NCBI RefSeq assembly: GCF_001570485.1
Contig: NZ_BCTA01000026.1
Span: 300,124 to 364,123 of the forward strand
Source: Mycolicibacterium novocastrense
GTDB taxonomy: Bacteria > Actinomycetota > Actinomycetes > Mycobacteriales > Mycobacteriaceae
DNA: 64,000 nt
Direction of reading: 5' to 3'
The notes under the pieces are model-generated. The model did not search any database and was not told the origin of the DNA. It saw only the letters and a list, made by a program, of their open reading frames with translations. Shown here one piece after another: positions 26,224-36,830 of this stretch. The position numbers and the translations under genes were made by a program. How positions within the stretch are numbered: position 1 is the stretch's first letter; each line of letters opens with the position of its first letter.

Positions 26224-27045
26224 CTAATCGTCTAGCGCGACGCCGCCACGCAAGCGCCGACGGCGGCGACGTGCCGGTTCGGGTCTGCGATTACGCAGTT
26301 TGCCCTCGCCGCTCTCGGCTTCTTCGGTGGCCTCGGCCGCAGATTCCTCGGTATCGGCCCCGGATTCGTCGGCGTCCGCCTTGACCTCGGCCTCTTCGGT
26401 GGCCCCGGCATCCTTGTCCGTCTCGGCGTCGTCCTCGTCGCCGGACTCGTCGGTCACCTCGGCCTCGTCGCCGGACTCGTCGGTCTCGTCGGCCGCTGCG
26501 GCATCCTCGGTCTCGTCGACAACCTCGTCGGCGTCTTCGGCCTGGTCCTCGGCTTTCGCGCCCCCGCGGCGACCGCGGCGCTGTTTGGGCTCCTTGACCT
26601 TCAGCGGCTTGGGAGGCGGTGGTGGCATCTCGGCCACCGAAGCGAGGTAGAACGCGAAAACGCCGAGCAGTGCGATCGCTGCTGCGGCGCCGTAGACACC
26701 GAACAGCCACCTGCCCGCGGTATCGAGCGACAACCAGATCTCGCTGACGGCCGCGCCGACGATCAACACGCCGGCCAGCACGTGCAGCGCAATCGACACG
26801 GCCCGCAGCCGCAGCGCCATCTGGGGCGTTCCGAATTCCGGGCGTCGAGTCCGCAGGAGGGTGAACACCACCGGCAGCGCGGCCAGCCCGATCAACGCGC
26901 CGCACACGATGCGCATCACCGTGCCGAAGGTGTGCGGAATGTCGCCGGAGAGCTCATAGGAGCGGGGCAGGACGAAGAAGAAGTACAGAACACCGGCCAC
27001 GACGCTGAACGACGCGTGCCAGGTCACCGCGACAGTGCGGCTCAT
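26224..27045 (-). CDS. lucA: LucA-like membrane protein with long acidic tail
   Basis: 273 residues from ATG 27045, with a strong TAGGAGGAG just upstream. Four hydrophobic segments at ~8-140 (SFSVVAGVLYFFFVLP, VCGALIGLAALPVVF, SIALHVLAGVLIVGAAV, GVYGAAAAIALLGVFAFYLA). A cytoplasmic region follows, with PPPPPKPLKVKEPKQRRGR and then about 95 residues of almost pure Glu/Asp/Ala/Ser/Thr. The last ~20 residues turn basic (RRRRRRLRGG). Position next to tRNA-Ser and ffs matches Rv3723/LucA, which coordinates Mce1 and Mce4 lipid import. The acidic tail contains an imperfect 10-residue repeat (TDESGDE). Confidence 0.8.
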   Translation of the reverse strand: MSRTVAVTWHASFSVVAGVLYFFFVLPRSYELSGDIPHTFGTVMRIVCGALIGLAALPVVFTLLRTRRPEFGTPQMALRLRAVSIALHVLAGVLIVGAAVSEIWLSLDTAGRWLFGVYGAAAAIALLGVFAFYLASVAEMPPPPPKPLKVKEPKQRRGRRGGAKAEDQAEDADEVVDETEDAAAADETDESGDEAEVTDESGDEDDAETDKDAGATEEAEVKADADESGADTEESAAEATEEAESGEGKLRNRRPEPARRRRRRLRGGVALDD

Positions 27046-27131
27046 TCTCCTCCTAGACGATTGTTTGGCCCCGGGGTGCGACCGAGCCTGGCCGTCGGAA
27101 CGTGCCGACAAGCCGCACCCCGGGCCGAGTG

Positions 27132-28691
<1,560 letters not shown>

Positions 28692-28705
28692 TCGGCCTTC
28701 GTGGC

Positions 28706-28725
28706 CCGTTTGTGCATCTGACGAC
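28706..28725 (+). repeat. Short direct repeat flanking the DUF559 gene, copy 1
   Basis: CCGTTTGTGCATCTGACGAC, 18 of 20 bases identical to 29690-29709 and in the same orientation. The two copies bracket the DUF559 gene at 28753-29622. Both are followed by similar GGCGG/GCGGCC and further AC-rich text. May be target or dispersed intergenic repeats. Confidence 0.6.
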
Positions 28726-28752
28726 GATTTTGGCGGAAAAGCGTCGCCAGAT

Positions 28753-29622
28753 TCACAATCGAAGCCCGCGTGCGCGCAACGCGCTCTCGACCCTGGCCAC
28801 ATAGGTGGCGCGCCGGTAGCGCAGCAGGTCTCTGCTAACCCGGATGATCACCCAGTCGAGTTCCGACAACGCGAACTGCTTGTCGATGTCGCGCTGCCTC
28901 ACGCTTGGATCGGTCCAGTGTTGTGGGCCGTCGTATTCGATACCGACCTTGAAGTCCTCATACGCCATGTCGAGACGGGCGAGGAACTGCCTGTACTCGT
29001 CGAATACGCGAACCTGCGTCTGCGGCGCCGGAAGCCCCGCGTCGATCAACGCCAGCCGGGCCACCGTCTCCTGCGGGGATTCCGCACCGGCGTCCATCAG
29101 CGGAAGCACGCGCCTGAGCCGAGGAATGCCGCGGGCGCCCGCATGCGCGGCGATCACCGCCTCCACGTCGACGTGTTTGAGCCCGGTGGCGTTGGCCAGA
29201 GCGTCGAGACGCTGCACTGCGACGGTCCGGTCTTCGAGATGGCGACCGAGGTCGAACGCCGTGCGTGCCGGAGTCGTCACACGCATCGCGGTCATGGTCA
29301 GGAGTTCGCTCGGTAGTACGCGTTCTGTCCGGACGACGAGTTTGGTTGGCGCCCTGCGGTTGTCGTGGATGAGTTCAGCGGGCTCCGACCCGTCGATGTA
29401 CTTGGCGCCCAGTACCGCCGCTGCCGACAGGCCCGCGACGATTCCGCGCCGCTTCGACCACAGCCATGCTGCCTGCGCGCGATCGCGCGCCGATACCGCG
29501 GCGTCACGTGGGACGTAGACACCCGGATACATCGGGGCGTACAGGCGGCGCATCGCGCGCTCAGAGATCGCGCCGGTCGACAACGCTTCGCTCCCGACGA
29601 ACGGCCATGGCAGGTCGGTCAT
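28753..29622 (-). CDS. AbiEi-like/DUF559 protein with Vsr-like endonuclease fold
   Basis: 289 residues from ATG 29622. The first ~95 residues resemble the winged-helix AbiEi antitoxin region (ERAMRRLYAPMYPGVYVPRD). The C-terminal ~110 residues carry a DUF559 PD-(D/E)XK-like core: ARLDMAYEDFKVGIEYDGPQ with HW, the NxxR-like helix RQRDIDKQFALSELDWVIIR and the closing VSRDLLRY. Mycobacteria have many paralogues. A nuclease activity is expected from the fold but no role is proven, and no toxin partner is adjacent. Short direct repeats lie on both sides. Confidence 0.75.
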   Translation of the reverse strand: MTDLPWPFVGSEALSTGAISERAMRRLYAPMYPGVYVPRDAAVSARDRAQAAWLWSKRRGIVAGLSAAAVLGAKYIDGSEPAELIHDNRRAPTKLVVRTERVLPSELLTMTAMRVTTPARTAFDLGRHLEDRTVAVQRLDALANATGLKHVDVEAVIAAHAGARGIPRLRRVLPLMDAGAESPQETVARLALIDAGLPAPQTQVRVFDEYRQFLARLDMAYEDFKVGIEYDGPQHWTDPSVRQRDIDKQFALSELDWVIIRVSRDLLRYRRATYVARVESALRARGLRL

Positions 29623-29689
29623 GCTCGTACGGTGCACGCGGGGACCGACGAATCACCGCCGGGGTCGCGAGTCATCCACAGGGTCGCCA

Positions 29690-29709
29690 CCGTTTGTGAA
29701 CCTGACGAC
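29690..29709 (+). repeat. Short direct repeat flanking the DUF559 gene, copy 2
   Basis: CCGTTTGTGAACCTGACGAC, differing from 28706-28725 at two bases. It lies in the 179-bp gap between the DUF559 gene start and dnaX, and may therefore touch the dnaX promoter region. Confidence 0.6.
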
Positions 29710-29801
29710 ACTCAGAGCGGCCAAACCGTCGTCGGATGCACAATCCAGCGAGACAGGGCTGGCCCGCCCAGCCGTCACACCGCGCCGGTAGCCTGCTGAC
29801 C

Positions 29802-31697
29802 GTGGCGCTCTACCGCAAGTACCGGCCCGCGACCTTCGCCGAAGTCGTCGGCCAGGAACATGTCACCGAGCCCCTGTCGACGGCGCTGACGTCGGGCCGG
29901 ATCAACCACGCGTACCTGTTCTCCGGTCCGCGCGGGTGTGGCAAGACCTCGTCGGCACGCATCCTGGCGCGGTCGCTGAACTGTGCGCAGGGCCCGACGG
30001 CCACGCCGTGCGGAGTGTGCGATTCCTGCGTGGCGCTTGCGCCGAACGGGCCCGGCAGCGTCGACGTCGTCGAACTCGACGCCGCCAGCCACGGCGGTGT
30101 GGACGACACCCGCGAGTTGCGTGACCGCGCGTTCTACGCCCCTGCGCAGTCGCGGTACCGGATCTTCATCGTCGACGAAGCGCACATGGTCACCACGGCA
30201 GGTTTCAACGCGCTGCTGAAGATCGTCGAGGAACCGCCCGAACACCTGATCTTCGTGTTCGCGACCACCGAACCGGAGAAGGTGCTGCCGACCATCCGCT
30301 CGCGCACGCACCACTACCCGTTCCGGCTGCTGGCGCCGCGCACCATGCGCACGCTGCTGGAGGGCATCTGCGAGCAGGAGAACGTCACCGTCGACGACGC
30401 GGTGTACCCGCTGGTGATCCGCGCCGGCGGCGGGTCGCCCCGCGACACCCTGTCGGTGCTCGACCAGTTGCTCGCCGGCGCCGAGGGCAACCACGTCAAC
30501 TACACGCGGGCGCTGGCACTGCTGGGTGCGACGGATGTGGCGCTCATCGACGACGCGATCGACGCGCTGGCCGCCGGCGACGGGGCCGCGCTCTTCGGGG
30601 TGGTCGAGGCGGTGATCGACGCCGGTCACGACCCGCGCCGGTTCGCCACCGATTTGTTGGAGCGGTTTCGCGACCTCATCATCCTGCAATCGGTGCCCGA
30701 TGCCGCGGCGCGCGGCGTCGTCGACGGGCCCGAGGACGTGCTTGATCGGATGCGCGAGCAGGCCACGCGCATCGGCACCGCGACGCTGACCCGCTACGCC
30801 GAGGTGGTGCACGCCGGACTCGGCGAGATGCGTGGCGCCACAGCGCCCCGGCTGCTGCTGGAAGTGGTGTGCGCGCGGCTGCTGCTGCCGTCGGCCAGTG
30901 ACACGGAAGCGGCTCTGCTGCAACGGATCGAGCGCATCGAGACGCGCCTGGACATGTCGATTCCGGCCGGTGAGGGCGCAGCGCCTCAGGTGAGCGGGCC
31001 GCCGAAGCAGTACGCCCGCAGGAGTAAGACCGAAACGCCGGCGGCCGAGCCGGCGCCCGCGCCGCCGCGCAGCGAGCCGCGGTCCCAACCCCAGCCCGAA
31101 CCGAAGCCAGAGCCCCAGGCCGAAAGCAAGCCCGTACCCACGCCCCAGCCCACGCCGACAGCAACCGAGAGCAAACCGCCGTCGCCGCCCCCGGTGCGGC
31201 CGCCGTCCGATCCGGTGGTCGAGGCGCCGCCCCCTGCCGCGGTGACGGGTGAGCCGAACGCCGCGGCCGTGCGCAGCATGTGGTCGACGGTGCGGGACAA
31301 GGTGCGCGAGCGCAGCCGCACCACCGAGGTGATGTTGTCGGGTGCGATCGTGCGCGCGGTCGAGGGCGACACACTGGTGCTCAGCCACGACTCGGCGCCG
31401 CTGGCCAAGCGGTTGACCGAACAGCGCAACGCCGACGTCATCCGCGAAGCGTTGAAGGACGCCCTCGGGGTGAACTGGAAGATCCGCTGCGAGGCGGGTC
31501 CGGCCGCGGCACCGCCGCCGCCCAAGGAACCGGTTCCGGCCGGATCGCCCCCGCCCCCGCCCCCCCACGACGACGACGAGGAGGCGATGCTGGCCGAAGC
31601 CGGCAGCGACACCTCGGACACGCCGCGCCGCGATCCGGAGGAAGCCGCGCTCGAGCTACTGCAGAACGAGTTGGGTGCCCGGCGTATCGACGGCTGA
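29802..31697 (+). CDS. dnaX: DNA polymerase III subunit gamma/tau
   Basis: 631 residues from GTG 29802 (VALYRKYRPATFAEVVGQ). Clamp-loader ATPase: Walker A SGPRGCGKTSSAR, zinc site CGVCDSC with the Cys of LNCAQ, Walker B IFIVDEAHMV, sensor 1 FATTEPEKV, and GGGSPRDTLSVLDQLL (sensor 2). Domain III extends to ~390. A Pro/Glu-rich linker (~400-490) and a C-terminal tau-type domain VRSMWSTVRDKVRERSR follow. No slippery A-rich frameshift site is apparent, so probably only tau is made. It loads the beta clamp at the replication fork. Confidence 0.96.
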   Translation: MALYRKYRPATFAEVVGQEHVTEPLSTALTSGRINHAYLFSGPRGCGKTSSARILARSLNCAQGPTATPCGVCDSCVALAPNGPGSVDVVELDAASHGGVDDTRELRDRAFYAPAQSRYRIFIVDEAHMVTTAGFNALLKIVEEPPEHLIFVFATTEPEKVLPTIRSRTHHYPFRLLAPRTMRTLLEGICEQENVTVDDAVYPLVIRAGGGSPRDTLSVLDQLLAGAEGNHVNYTRALALLGATDVALIDDAIDALAAGDGAALFGVVEAVIDAGHDPRRFATDLLERFRDLIILQSVPDAAARGVVDGPEDVLDRMREQATRIGTATLTRYAEVVHAGLGEMRGATAPRLLLEVVCARLLLPSASDTEAALLQRIERIETRLDMSIPAGEGAAPQVSGPPKQYARRSKTETPAAEPAPAPPRSEPRSQPQPEPKPEPQAESKPVPTPQPTPTATESKPPSPPPVRPPSDPVVEAPPPAAVTGEPNAAAVRSMWSTVRDKVRERSRTTEVMLSGAIVRAVEGDTLVLSHDSAPLAKRLTEQRNADVIREALKDALGVNWKIRCEAGPAAAPPPPKEPVPAGSPPPPPPHDDDEEAMLAEAGSDTSDTPRRDPEEAALELLQNELGARRIDG

Positions 31698-31711
31698 GGC
31701 TGCGACGCCCG

Positions 31712-33025
31712 CTAGGGCGTCCACCACGGCCGCAGCGGCAGACCGCCATCGTAGCCGTCACGATCCAGCTTGACCGCCAGAACCTGGTGCAGCTGAACGA
31801 CATTCGTCTCGAAGCCGAGGCGCGAGCCGGCCATGTACAGACCCCACACCTTGGCCGTCGCCAGCCCGACCTCGGCGACGGCCTCGTCCCAGTGCTGCAC
31901 CAGGTTGCGACACCAGTCGCGCAGCGTCAGCGCGTAGTGGTGGCGCAGGTTCTCCTCGTGAACCACCTCCAGGCCGACGTCCTGCGCCTCGGTGATGATG
32001 CGACCGGAACCCGTGAGCTCCCCGTCGGGGAAGACGTAGCGGTCGATGAAGCCCCCGGCGGTGGAACCGGTCCGGTTGTCCGGTCGGGTGATGCAGTGGT
32101 TGAGCAGCAGTGCGCCGTGACGCATCTTCGACTGGAGGAAATCGAAGTAGGCCGGGTAGTTGTGCACGCCGATGTGCTCGGTCAGCCCGATCGACGACAC
32201 CGCGTCGAAATCGGACTCGCGCACATCGCGGTAGTCGCCGTGGCGCACCTCGGCGAGATCTCCGAGCCCGTCGCGGGCGATCGCCTCTCGCGCCCAGGAC
32301 GCCTGCTCCTTCGACAGCGTGACCCCGAGCGCCTTGACGCCGTGCCGCGCGGCGTAGCGCACCATGCCGCCCCACCCGCAGCCCACGTCGAGCAGGCGGT
32401 CGCCCAGCTTGAGGCGCAGTTTCTCGAACACCAGCCGGTACTTGTTCTCCTGCGCCTCCTCCAGCGTCGACCCGCTGTGCGGATAGCACGCGCACGTGTA
32501 GGTCATCGACGGGCCCAGCACCCACTCGTAGAACGTGTTGGAGACGTCGTAGTGATGGTGAATCGCCTCGGCATCACGAGTCTTGCTGTGGCGCAGTCCT
32601 TCCGCGATCCGACGCCACCGCGGCAGCGCCTCCTGCGGGGGCGGCGCGATCGGCTTGAGGTGCTCGATGCCGATGGAGCGCACGATCTGGGCGAGCACCC
32701 GCGCGGGCGGACGTTTGAAGTCCATCTTGTCGGCGAGCGCCCTGAGCAACTCGTAGGGATCGCCCGGATGCACGCCGTGCGTCGCCAGATCGCCCGATAC
32801 GTAAGCACGTGCCAGCCCCAGATCCCCAGGCGCAGTGGCCAGATACGTCGTGCCACGCGGCGTCAGCAGCTCCATGCCGAGCGGGGCGTCTTCGGGTCCG
32901 GCTGTACTTCCGTCGTAGGCGCTGAAGCGCAGCGGCAGGTTTCCGCCCGCAAAGATCTCCAAAATCTCGGCCAGCGTGAGCTTTCCCGCCGGCGCCTGGG
33001 CCGCGTGTTCCTTGAAAGTCGTCAT
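31712..33025 (-). CDS. tmsB: SAM-dependent fatty acyl methyltransferase (TmsB; cyclopropane synthase family)
   Basis: 437 residues from ATG 33025. SAM-binding motif LLDVGCGWGGMVRYAA. CFA-synthase signatures are HHYDVSNTFYEWVLGPSMTYTCACY and FIDRYVFPDGELTGSG. In the known pathway TmsB adds a methylene carbon to oleoyl phospholipid and TmsA reduces it to 10-methylstearate (tuberculostearic acid). The ATG overlaps the stop of tmsA (ATGA), confirming an operon of oxidoreductase then methyltransferase. Orthologue of Rv3720 by position. Confidence 0.9.
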   Translation of the reverse strand: MTTFKEHAAQAPAGKLTLAEILEIFAGGNLPLRFSAYDGSTAGPEDAPLGMELLTPRGTTYLATAPGDLGLARAYVSGDLATHGVHPGDPYELLRALADKMDFKRPPARVLAQIVRSIGIEHLKPIAPPPQEALPRWRRIAEGLRHSKTRDAEAIHHHYDVSNTFYEWVLGPSMTYTCACYPHSGSTLEEAQENKYRLVFEKLRLKLGDRLLDVGCGWGGMVRYAARHGVKALGVTLSKEQASWAREAIARDGLGDLAEVRHGDYRDVRESDFDAVSSIGLTEHIGVHNYPAYFDFLQSKMRHGALLLNHCITRPDNRTGSTAGGFIDRYVFPDGELTGSGRIITEAQDVGLEVVHEENLRHHYALTLRDWCRNLVQHWDEAVAEVGLATAKVWGLYMAGSRLGFETNVVQLHQVLAVKLDRDGYDGGLPLRPWWTP

Positions 33026-34422
33026 CGTCTCTGCACCGCCTTCGCATAGAGATCGAGCAGCCGTGAATCTGGATCGTATGCCTTTTTCACTATCTTGTAG
33101 GTTTCGCCGCCGTACAGATCGTCGAACTCTTCGCGGCTGTAGTACGAATCCGAGTACAACGACTTGTGACCGTCGAGTTCGCTGACCTTGTGTTCGATCA
33201 ACGTGTTGGTATGCCCTTCGCTGGGGCCGACCGGTACCGACGACCAGAAGCCGACGTTGACGTAGGTGTGTTTCGGCCGAAGCGGATACAGGGGCCACCC
33301 GCCGTCTGCGCCGGCGTCGTCGCGAAGTCGTAACGGGCACAACCAGATCGGCTCGATCGGCACGTTGTCGAGGAACCAGTGCAGGAACTCCGCCAACCGT
33401 CCGATCGGCACCTCGACGTCCTGCACGACGCGTTCGCGCGGTGGTCGCCCGTTACGCTGCTCGATCCGATCGGCGATGTCGAACCGCTGGTCGAGCGCGA
33501 CCAGCTTCCAGTAGAAGCTGGAGCGCCGGTACCGACGGGGCCACCACCGGCGGATCGAAGGATTCTGGACGCCGAACGCCCGTGAGCACCAGAACCAGTC
33601 GGTGTCCCACCGCCACAGGTAGTCATGGACCGTCAGCCGGGCGTGCTTCTGGGCGCCGTTGTCCCCGGTGTGCTGAATCGATCGGTAGTAGATGTGTTGG
33701 CCGGTGTAATCGCTGACGGGTCCGGGTGTGGTGGTTTTGAATCCGAGTGTCAGATAGGCCTCCTCGGCGGAGAACACCACACCGTCGAGATAGTCGACGG
33801 GAGCGCCCTCGTAGCCGCGGGTCTCGACGATGCCGTCCATGGCGGCGACGAGGTCCTCGATGCTGTTGAACCGCAGGTGGCGCAGCGCGACGAACGGCTG
33901 CACGGTTTCCAGCTCGATCTTCAGCCGAACCGAATAGCCCAACGTGCCATACGAATTCGGGAACGCCCGGAACAGGTCGGTGTTCTGGTCCCGCGATGCG
34001 GTGACGACGTCACCGGTGCCGGTGAGGATGTCCATGTCCAACACCGACTCGTGGGGTAGGCCGTTGCGGAACGACGTGGACTCGATACCGAGCCCGGTGA
34101 CCGCTCCGCCGAGCGTGATCGTCTTGAGCTGCGGTACCACCAACGGCGCCAAGCCGTATGGCAGCGTCGCGGCGACAAGATCTTCGTAGGTGCACATGCC
34201 GGCCACGTCGGCGGTACGCCCCTCGGGGTCCACGGCGATGACACCGGTCAACCCCGAGACGTCCAGGCCCTTCGCGGTGGTTTTGGCCCGTGCGCGGAAC
34301 AGGTTCGACGTGGGCTTGGCCAGGCGAACGGTGGCATCGGGCGGAATCGCACGATAGCTGCTCAGTAGCCGCTGCACGCCCGCGGCATGAAGAGCACGTG
34401 CGTCGGTTCGGGCAACAGACAC
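33022..34422 (-). CDS. tmsA: FAD-dependent 10-methylene reductase (TmsA)
   Basis: 466 residues, GTG start. FAD-binding PCMH/BBE-like oxidoreductase related to DHCR24: VAVDPEG-type FAD entry (GVIAVDPEGRTADVAGMCTY), LKTITLGGAVTGLGIESTSF and LTGTGDVVTASRDQNTDLF. No covalent His-Cys pair is obvious. Partner of tmsB in making 10-methyl-branched C18 acids with NADPH. Orthologue of Rv3719 by position. The promoter lies in the 68-bp gap to the divergent SRPBCC gene. Confidence 0.9.
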   Translation of the reverse strand: MSVARTDARALHAAGVQRLLSSYRAIPPDATVRLAKPTSNLFRARAKTTAKGLDVSGLTGVIAVDPEGRTADVAGMCTYEDLVAATLPYGLAPLVVPQLKTITLGGAVTGLGIESTSFRNGLPHESVLDMDILTGTGDVVTASRDQNTDLFRAFPNSYGTLGYSVRLKIELETVQPFVALRHLRFNSIEDLVAAMDGIVETRGYEGAPVDYLDGVVFSAEEAYLTLGFKTTTPGPVSDYTGQHIYYRSIQHTGDNGAQKHARLTVHDYLWRWDTDWFWCSRAFGVQNPSIRRWWPRRYRRSSFYWKLVALDQRFDIADRIEQRNGRPPRERVVQDVEVPIGRLAEFLHWFLDNVPIEPIWLCPLRLRDDAGADGGWPLYPLRPKHTYVNVGFWSSVPVGPSEGHTNTLIEHKVSELDGHKSLYSDSYYSREEFDDLYGGETYKIVKKAYDPDSRLLDLYAKAVQRR

Positions 34423-34490
34423 GGATATACGCTAGTCCGAGGTCGCAGGCGATGCGACCGCATGGAACTTCTACCGAGGAGCGTGCACCG

Positions 34491-34928
34491 ATGGGACAGG
34501 TCAGCGCATCGAGCACCGTCTTGATCGACGCTGCGCCGGAGACGGTGTTGTCGGCCATCGCGGACTACGCGAACGTGCGACCGAAGATCCTGTCGCCGCA
34601 CTACAGCGACTACCGGGTGCTCGAGGGTGGACAGGGCGCGGGCACGGTGGCCACCTGGAAGCTGCAGGCGACCAAGTCGCGGGTCCGCGATGTCAAAGCC
34701 GAGATCGACGTGGCCGGTCACACGGTCATCGAAAAGGACGCCAACTCCTCGATGATCACCAACTGGACGGTCGCACCCGCGGGTCCCGGATCGTCGGTGA
34801 CGGTCAAGACGTCCTGGCAGGGTGCGGGCGGGATCGGCGGCTTCTTCGAGAAGACGTTCGCGCCGCTGGGGCTGCGCAAGATTCAGTCCGAGGTGCTGGA
34901 GAACCTCAAGAAGCATCTCGAGGGATGA
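34491..34928 (+). CDS. SRPBCC (START/polyketide cyclase-like) family protein
   Basis: 145 residues from ATG 34491, with GAGGAG about 9 bases ahead. SRPBCC hydrophobic-ligand fold: VSASSTVLIDAAPETVLSAI at the N terminus, alternating beta strands in the middle, and the long C-terminal helix FEKTFAPLGLRKIQSEVLEN. Rv3718c-like by position. The bound ligand is unknown. Divergence from tmsAB suggests a lipid role, which is only inferred. A strong hairpin (34940-34974) follows the stop. Confidence 0.85.
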   Translation: MGQVSASSTVLIDAAPETVLSAIADYANVRPKILSPHYSDYRVLEGGQGAGTVATWKLQATKSRVRDVKAEIDVAGHTVIEKDANSSMITNWTVAPAGPGSSVTVKTSWQGAGGIGGFFEKTFAPLGLRKIQSEVLENLKKHLEG

Positions 34929-34939
34929 CCTCGCTAAGC

Positions 34940-34974
34940 GGTTGATCGCAAGCACCTGGTGCATGCGATCAACC
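34940..34974. terminator. Bidirectional hairpin terminator
   Basis: GGTTGATCGCA (34940-34950) pairs perfectly with TGCGATCAACC (34964-34974), and CACC/GGTG inside extends the stem. It fills the 56-bp gap between convergent SRPBCC and ami1 genes, so it can end transcripts from both sides. Confidence 0.85.
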
Positions 34975-34984
34975 CGTTAGAGGG

Positions 34985-35767
34985 CTACGTCGACCCCAGG
35001 AACCCCGCGATGCCGCGCACCACGGCGTCGGCGTACTTCTGCCGCCCTTCCGGCGTCTTCATCAACGCCGAATCGACCGGGTTCTTCATGTTGCCCAGCT
35101 CCACCAGGATCGACGGGTACTGGGCGAGGTTCAGGCCCGCGATGTCCGACCGCGGGTTGAGGCCGTTCGAGCCGATGTAGGTCGACGGCACGAAACCGGA
35201 GGCCTGCAACTGGTCGCGCATGATCCCCGCGAATCGGGGAGACGGCCCCGCCTGCGCGTCGTTGAGCGGCGGGGACGAGTACAGGACGTGGAAACCGCGC
35301 CCGGTCGGCGGGCCGCCGTCGGCGTGGATGCTCACGATCGCGTTGGGTTTGATCGAGTTGGCCAGCGCGGCGCGCTCGTCGACGCACGGGCCCAGACCGG
35401 TGTCGTCGCCGCGCGACATGGCGGTGCGCACGCCCAGCGCGTGCAGGGCCTGGCGGACCCGCAGCGTGGTCTCCCAGGCGAACGTGTGCTCGGCGTAACC
35501 GTCGTCGGTGGAAGTGCCGCTGGCCTGGCAGTCCTTGGTGCCGCCGCGGCCGGTGGGCACCTGCTTGCTGATCGAGGCGTCGTTGGCGCCGTTGTGTCCC
35601 GGGTCGAGGAACACGATCTTGCCCGCGATGTTGGCGGGCGCGGCCTCGGCCTCGAAGGCGGGGTTGACGAGCGTCGATGCGGCGACGAGTAGTCCGGTCG
35701 CCACCGCGGCACAGCCGCGCAATGTTCTCGTGGCGCCGACACGCAGGCGGGCAGGCACGGCCGTCAC
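34985..35767 (-). CDS. ami1: Zn-dependent N-acetylmuramoyl-L-alanine amidase Ami1 (Rv3717-type)
   Basis: 260 residues, GTG start, with a signal peptide ([19 protein letters not shown], cleavage near EAEAA). Amidase_3 domain: Zn ligands His in VFLDPGHNG, Glu in DDGYAEHTF and His in SIHADGG, and the catalytic Glu in [11 protein letters not shown]. Cys residues in TKDCQASG and GPCVDERA match the disulfide-stabilised loop of Rv3717. It cuts the stem peptide from peptidoglycan during cell separation. There is no cell-wall-binding repeat, as in the mycobacterial orthologue. Confidence 0.93.
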   Translation of the reverse strand: MTAVPARLRVGATRTLRGCAAVATGLLVAASTLVNPAFEAEAAPANIAGKIVFLDPGHNGANDASISKQVPTGRGGTKDCQASGTSTDDGYAEHTFAWETTLRVRQALHALGVRTAMSRGDDTGLGPCVDERAALANSIKPNAIVSIHADGGPPTGRGFHVLYSSPPLNDAQAGPSPRFAGIMRDQLQASGFVPSTYIGSNGLNPRSDIAGLNLAQYPSILVELGNMKNPVDSALMKTPEGRQKYADAVVRGIAGFLGST

Positions 35768-35869
35768 CGTAACCGCAACGACGACTACGCTGAAAGCTCA
35801 AACGGCCGCGAGCCGAGGACAGAAACCAAGTCGAGACCGGACCGCAACCAAGACGCAAGGGGACCACTC

Positions 35870-36202
35870 ATGCAACCGCAAGGCCAACCCGATATGTCCG
35901 CGCTGCTCGCGCAGGCCCAGCAGGTCCAGCAGCAGCTGATGGAGGCGCAGGAGGCGCTGGCCAACGCCCAGGTGCACGGTCAGGCCGGCGGCGGTCTGGT
36001 GCAGGTCACGATGAGGGGCAGCGGCGAGGTGGTGGCCGTGTCGATCGACCCGAAGGTCGTCGATCCCGAGGACATCGAGACCCTGCAGGATCTCGTGGTC
36101 GGCGCCATCTCCGACGCCGCCAAACAGGTCACCATCCTCGCCCACGACCGGCTTGGGCCACTCGCGGGCGGCATGGGCAATCTCGGTATCCCGGGAATGT
36201 AA
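35870..36202 (+). CDS. YbaB/EbfC-family nucleoid-associated protein
   Basis: 110 residues. N-terminal Gln-rich coiled coil ([20 protein letters not shown], ~10-35), then [20 protein letters not shown] and [17 protein letters not shown]. The family binds DNA as tweezers-shaped dimers and is nearly always next to recR. The stop TAA is followed directly by the recR TTG start with no gap. Divergent from ami1. Confidence 0.93.
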   Translation: MQPQGQPDMSALLAQAQQVQQQLMEAQEALANAQVHGQAGGGLVQVTMRGSGEVVAVSIDPKVVDPEDIETLQDLVVGAISDAAKQVTILAHDRLGPLAGGMGNLGIPGM

Positions 36203-36814
36203 TTGTTCGAGGGACCCGTCCAGGATCTGATCGACGAGCTCGGCAAGCTGCCCGGCATCGGGCCGAAGAGCGCGCAGCGGATCGCCTTTCACCTGTTGTC
36301 GGTGGAGCCGCCCGACATCGACCGGTTGACCGCTGTGCTGAACAAGGTGCGCGACGGGGTGAAGTTCTGCGCGGTGTGCGGCAACGTCTCCGACGACGAC
36401 CGCTGCCGCATCTGCAGCGATCCCCGGCGCGACGCCGCACTGGTCTGCGTGGTCGAGGAGCCCAAAGACGTGCAGGCCGTCGAGCGCACGCGCGAGTTCC
36501 GCGGGCGCTACCACGTGCTGGGCGGGGCCCTGGATCCGCTCTCGGGGGTGGGCCCCGAACAGCTGCGAATCCGCGAGCTGCTCAACAGGATCGGCGAGCG
36601 GGTGGACGGGGTGGACGTCACCGAGGTGATCATCGCGACCGACCCCAACACCGAAGGCGAGGCGACGGCGACCTACCTCGTGCGCATGCTGCGCGACATC
36701 CCGGGCCTGACGGTCACGCGGATCGCGTCCGGTCTGCCGATGGGTGGTGACCTGGAGTTCGCCGATGAGCTGACGCTCGGCCGCGCACTGGCCGGCCGAC
36801 GCGCGATGGCATAG
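36203..36814 (+). CDS. recR: Recombination protein RecR
   Basis: 203 residues, TTG start directly after the ybaB stop. Helix-hairpin-helix [20 protein letters not shown], four-Cys zinc finger [16 protein letters not shown], Toprim domain with [19 protein letters not shown], and the C-terminal [20 protein letters not shown]. It works with RecO (and RecF) to load RecA at single-strand gaps. The rare TTG start and zero spacing suggest strict coupling to ybaB translation. Confidence 0.96.
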   Translation: MFEGPVQDLIDELGKLPGIGPKSAQRIAFHLLSVEPPDIDRLTAVLNKVRDGVKFCAVCGNVSDDDRCRICSDPRRDAALVCVVEEPKDVQAVERTREFRGRYHVLGGALDPLSGVGPEQLRIRELLNRIGERVDGVDVTEVIIATDPNTEGEATATYLVRMLRDIPGLTVTRIASGLPMGGDLEFADELTLGRALAGRRAMA

Positions 36815-36830
36815 CCGAGAAAGGACATCC

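Noticed and set aside
26300..26560. Repetitive stretch as a possible CRISPR array or satellite
   Set aside because: The repeats are codon-level repeats of an acidic protein tail, without regular spacers. No CRISPR array or cas gene is seen anywhere in the window.
31000..31260. Programmed frameshift signal in dnaX for a gamma subunit
   Set aside because: No A-rich slippery heptamer or suitable downstream hairpin is seen in the Pro-rich linker.
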